A DNA stretch of 6,390 bases, from assembly GCA_036833805.1 (NCBI GenBank), contig DAITPA010000079.1, positions 1 to 6,390 on the forward strand. Reading direction: 5' to 3'. This DNA comes from PALSA-1196 sp036833805 (lineage in GTDB: Bacteria > Pseudomonadota > Gammaproteobacteria > Steroidobacterales > Steroidobacteraceae). Under the pieces are notes generated by a model, which saw only the letters and a program-made list of their open reading frames with translations, made no database searches and had not been told where the DNA came from. Of the stretch, positions 6,064 through 6,390 are shown piece after piece (the first letter of the stretch is position 1; each line of letters begins with the position of its first letter). Made by a program: the position numbers and the translations under genes.

Positions 6064-6390
6064 TTGAACGAGCAGAACGCCGTACCGCTCATCGTGCTCA
6101 GCTTGGCACGGGATCCGGTCGAAACTATCAATAGCATCCTGCGCCGCGCCGGGTATCCCGTGCATTGCACCTGGATTCCATCCCTGCGCGACCTCGGCGA
6201 TGCCTTGACGCAGCTCAACCCCGAGGTCCTGCTGTGCGTCGACAGCGGCCCGGAAAACCTCGTGGCGGCCGCGGGCATCCGCGATCACATTGCAGCCGCC
6301 GTGCCGCTGATCGTCATCGCGGAAAGTGTCGATGAAACACGCATCGCCGCGGCACTTCTCGGGGGCGCGCGCGACGTCGTCTCCCTGAGC
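6064..6390 (+). CDS. Protein with N-terminal degenerate receiver-like domain (3' end outside window)
   Basis: The 109 visible residues begin LNEQNAVPLIVLSLARDP (initiator TTG read as Met) and stay open to the window edge. The pattern of hydrophobic strands fits a response-regulator receiver fold: strand 1 PLIVLS (8-13), strand 3 EVLLCVD with Asp60 at the usual phospho-acceptor place, strand 4 VPLIVIAES (80-88), and the GGARDVVSLS segment (100-109) where receivers have GAxDyLxKP. The acidic pair after strand 1 is missing and the final Lys is replaced by Ser, so phosphorylation is doubtful: a pseudo-receiver. Such domains often head GGDEF/EAL cyclic-di-GMP proteins, but no output domain is visible, so this is inference. 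TTG at 6064 is the only plausible start: GAGGG lies about eight bases upstream, and the frame is closed by a TAG at 6022-6024 with no other initiation codon between. Confidence 0.7.
   Translation, partial: MNEQNAVPLIVLSLARDPVETINSILRRAGYPVHCTWIPSLRDLGDALTQLNPEVLLCVDSGPENLVAAAGIRDHIAAAVPLIVIAESVDETRIAAALLGGARDVVSLS

Overview
The window is GC-rich (by eye, mid-60s percent), densely coded chromosomal DNA from a proteobacterium, most likely a gammaproteobacterium outside the Enterobacterales. Three things suggest this: the prmB-aroC gene pair, an EF-P carrying the lysine-modification motif PGKGQ, and a gene for its cognate ligase EpmA. A Xanthomonadales/Nevskiales/Steroidobacter-like lineage is plausible, but I cannot prove it from the sequence alone. 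I see no insertion sequence, CRISPR array, tRNA, rRNA or phage gene. Almost everything is recognisable housekeeping.

Layout. (1) Positions 1-1257, minus strand: prmB (ribosomal protein L3 glutamine methyltransferase) followed by the first 122 codons of aroC (chorismate synthase). The two overlap by 11 bases. (2) Positions 1256-5129, plus strand: a tight five-gene cluster, SCO1/SenC copper chaperone, psd, epmA, msrC and rarD. Its genes overlap or lie within 12 bases of each other, so it is probably one operon. Its first start codon overlaps the prmB start codon on the opposite strand. (3) Positions 5210-5779, minus strand: efp (elongation factor P), convergent with rarD across about 80 bases. 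(4) Positions 5780-6063: an intergenic region with a perfect 22-bp palindrome in the efp leader and promoter-like elements in both directions. (5) Positions 6064-6390, plus strand: the N-terminal part of a protein that looks like a degenerate receiver domain and runs off the window.

How the genes fit together. The clearest functional link is efp with epmA. EpmA attaches (R)-beta-lysine to Lys34 of EF-P, and both substrate and enzyme are encoded within 3 kb. The aminomutase EpmB, which makes beta-lysine, is not in the window. The five-gene cluster otherwise mixes copper delivery to cytochrome oxidase, phosphatidylethanolamine synthesis, translation-factor modification, free methionine sulfoxide reduction and a drug/metabolite-type transporter. 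A shared theme of envelope or oxidative homeostasis is only inference. I found no clear undescribed system. The points most worth a second look are the overlapping divergent start codons with a possible leaderless promoter, the efp leader palindrome, and the pseudo-receiver protein at the right edge.
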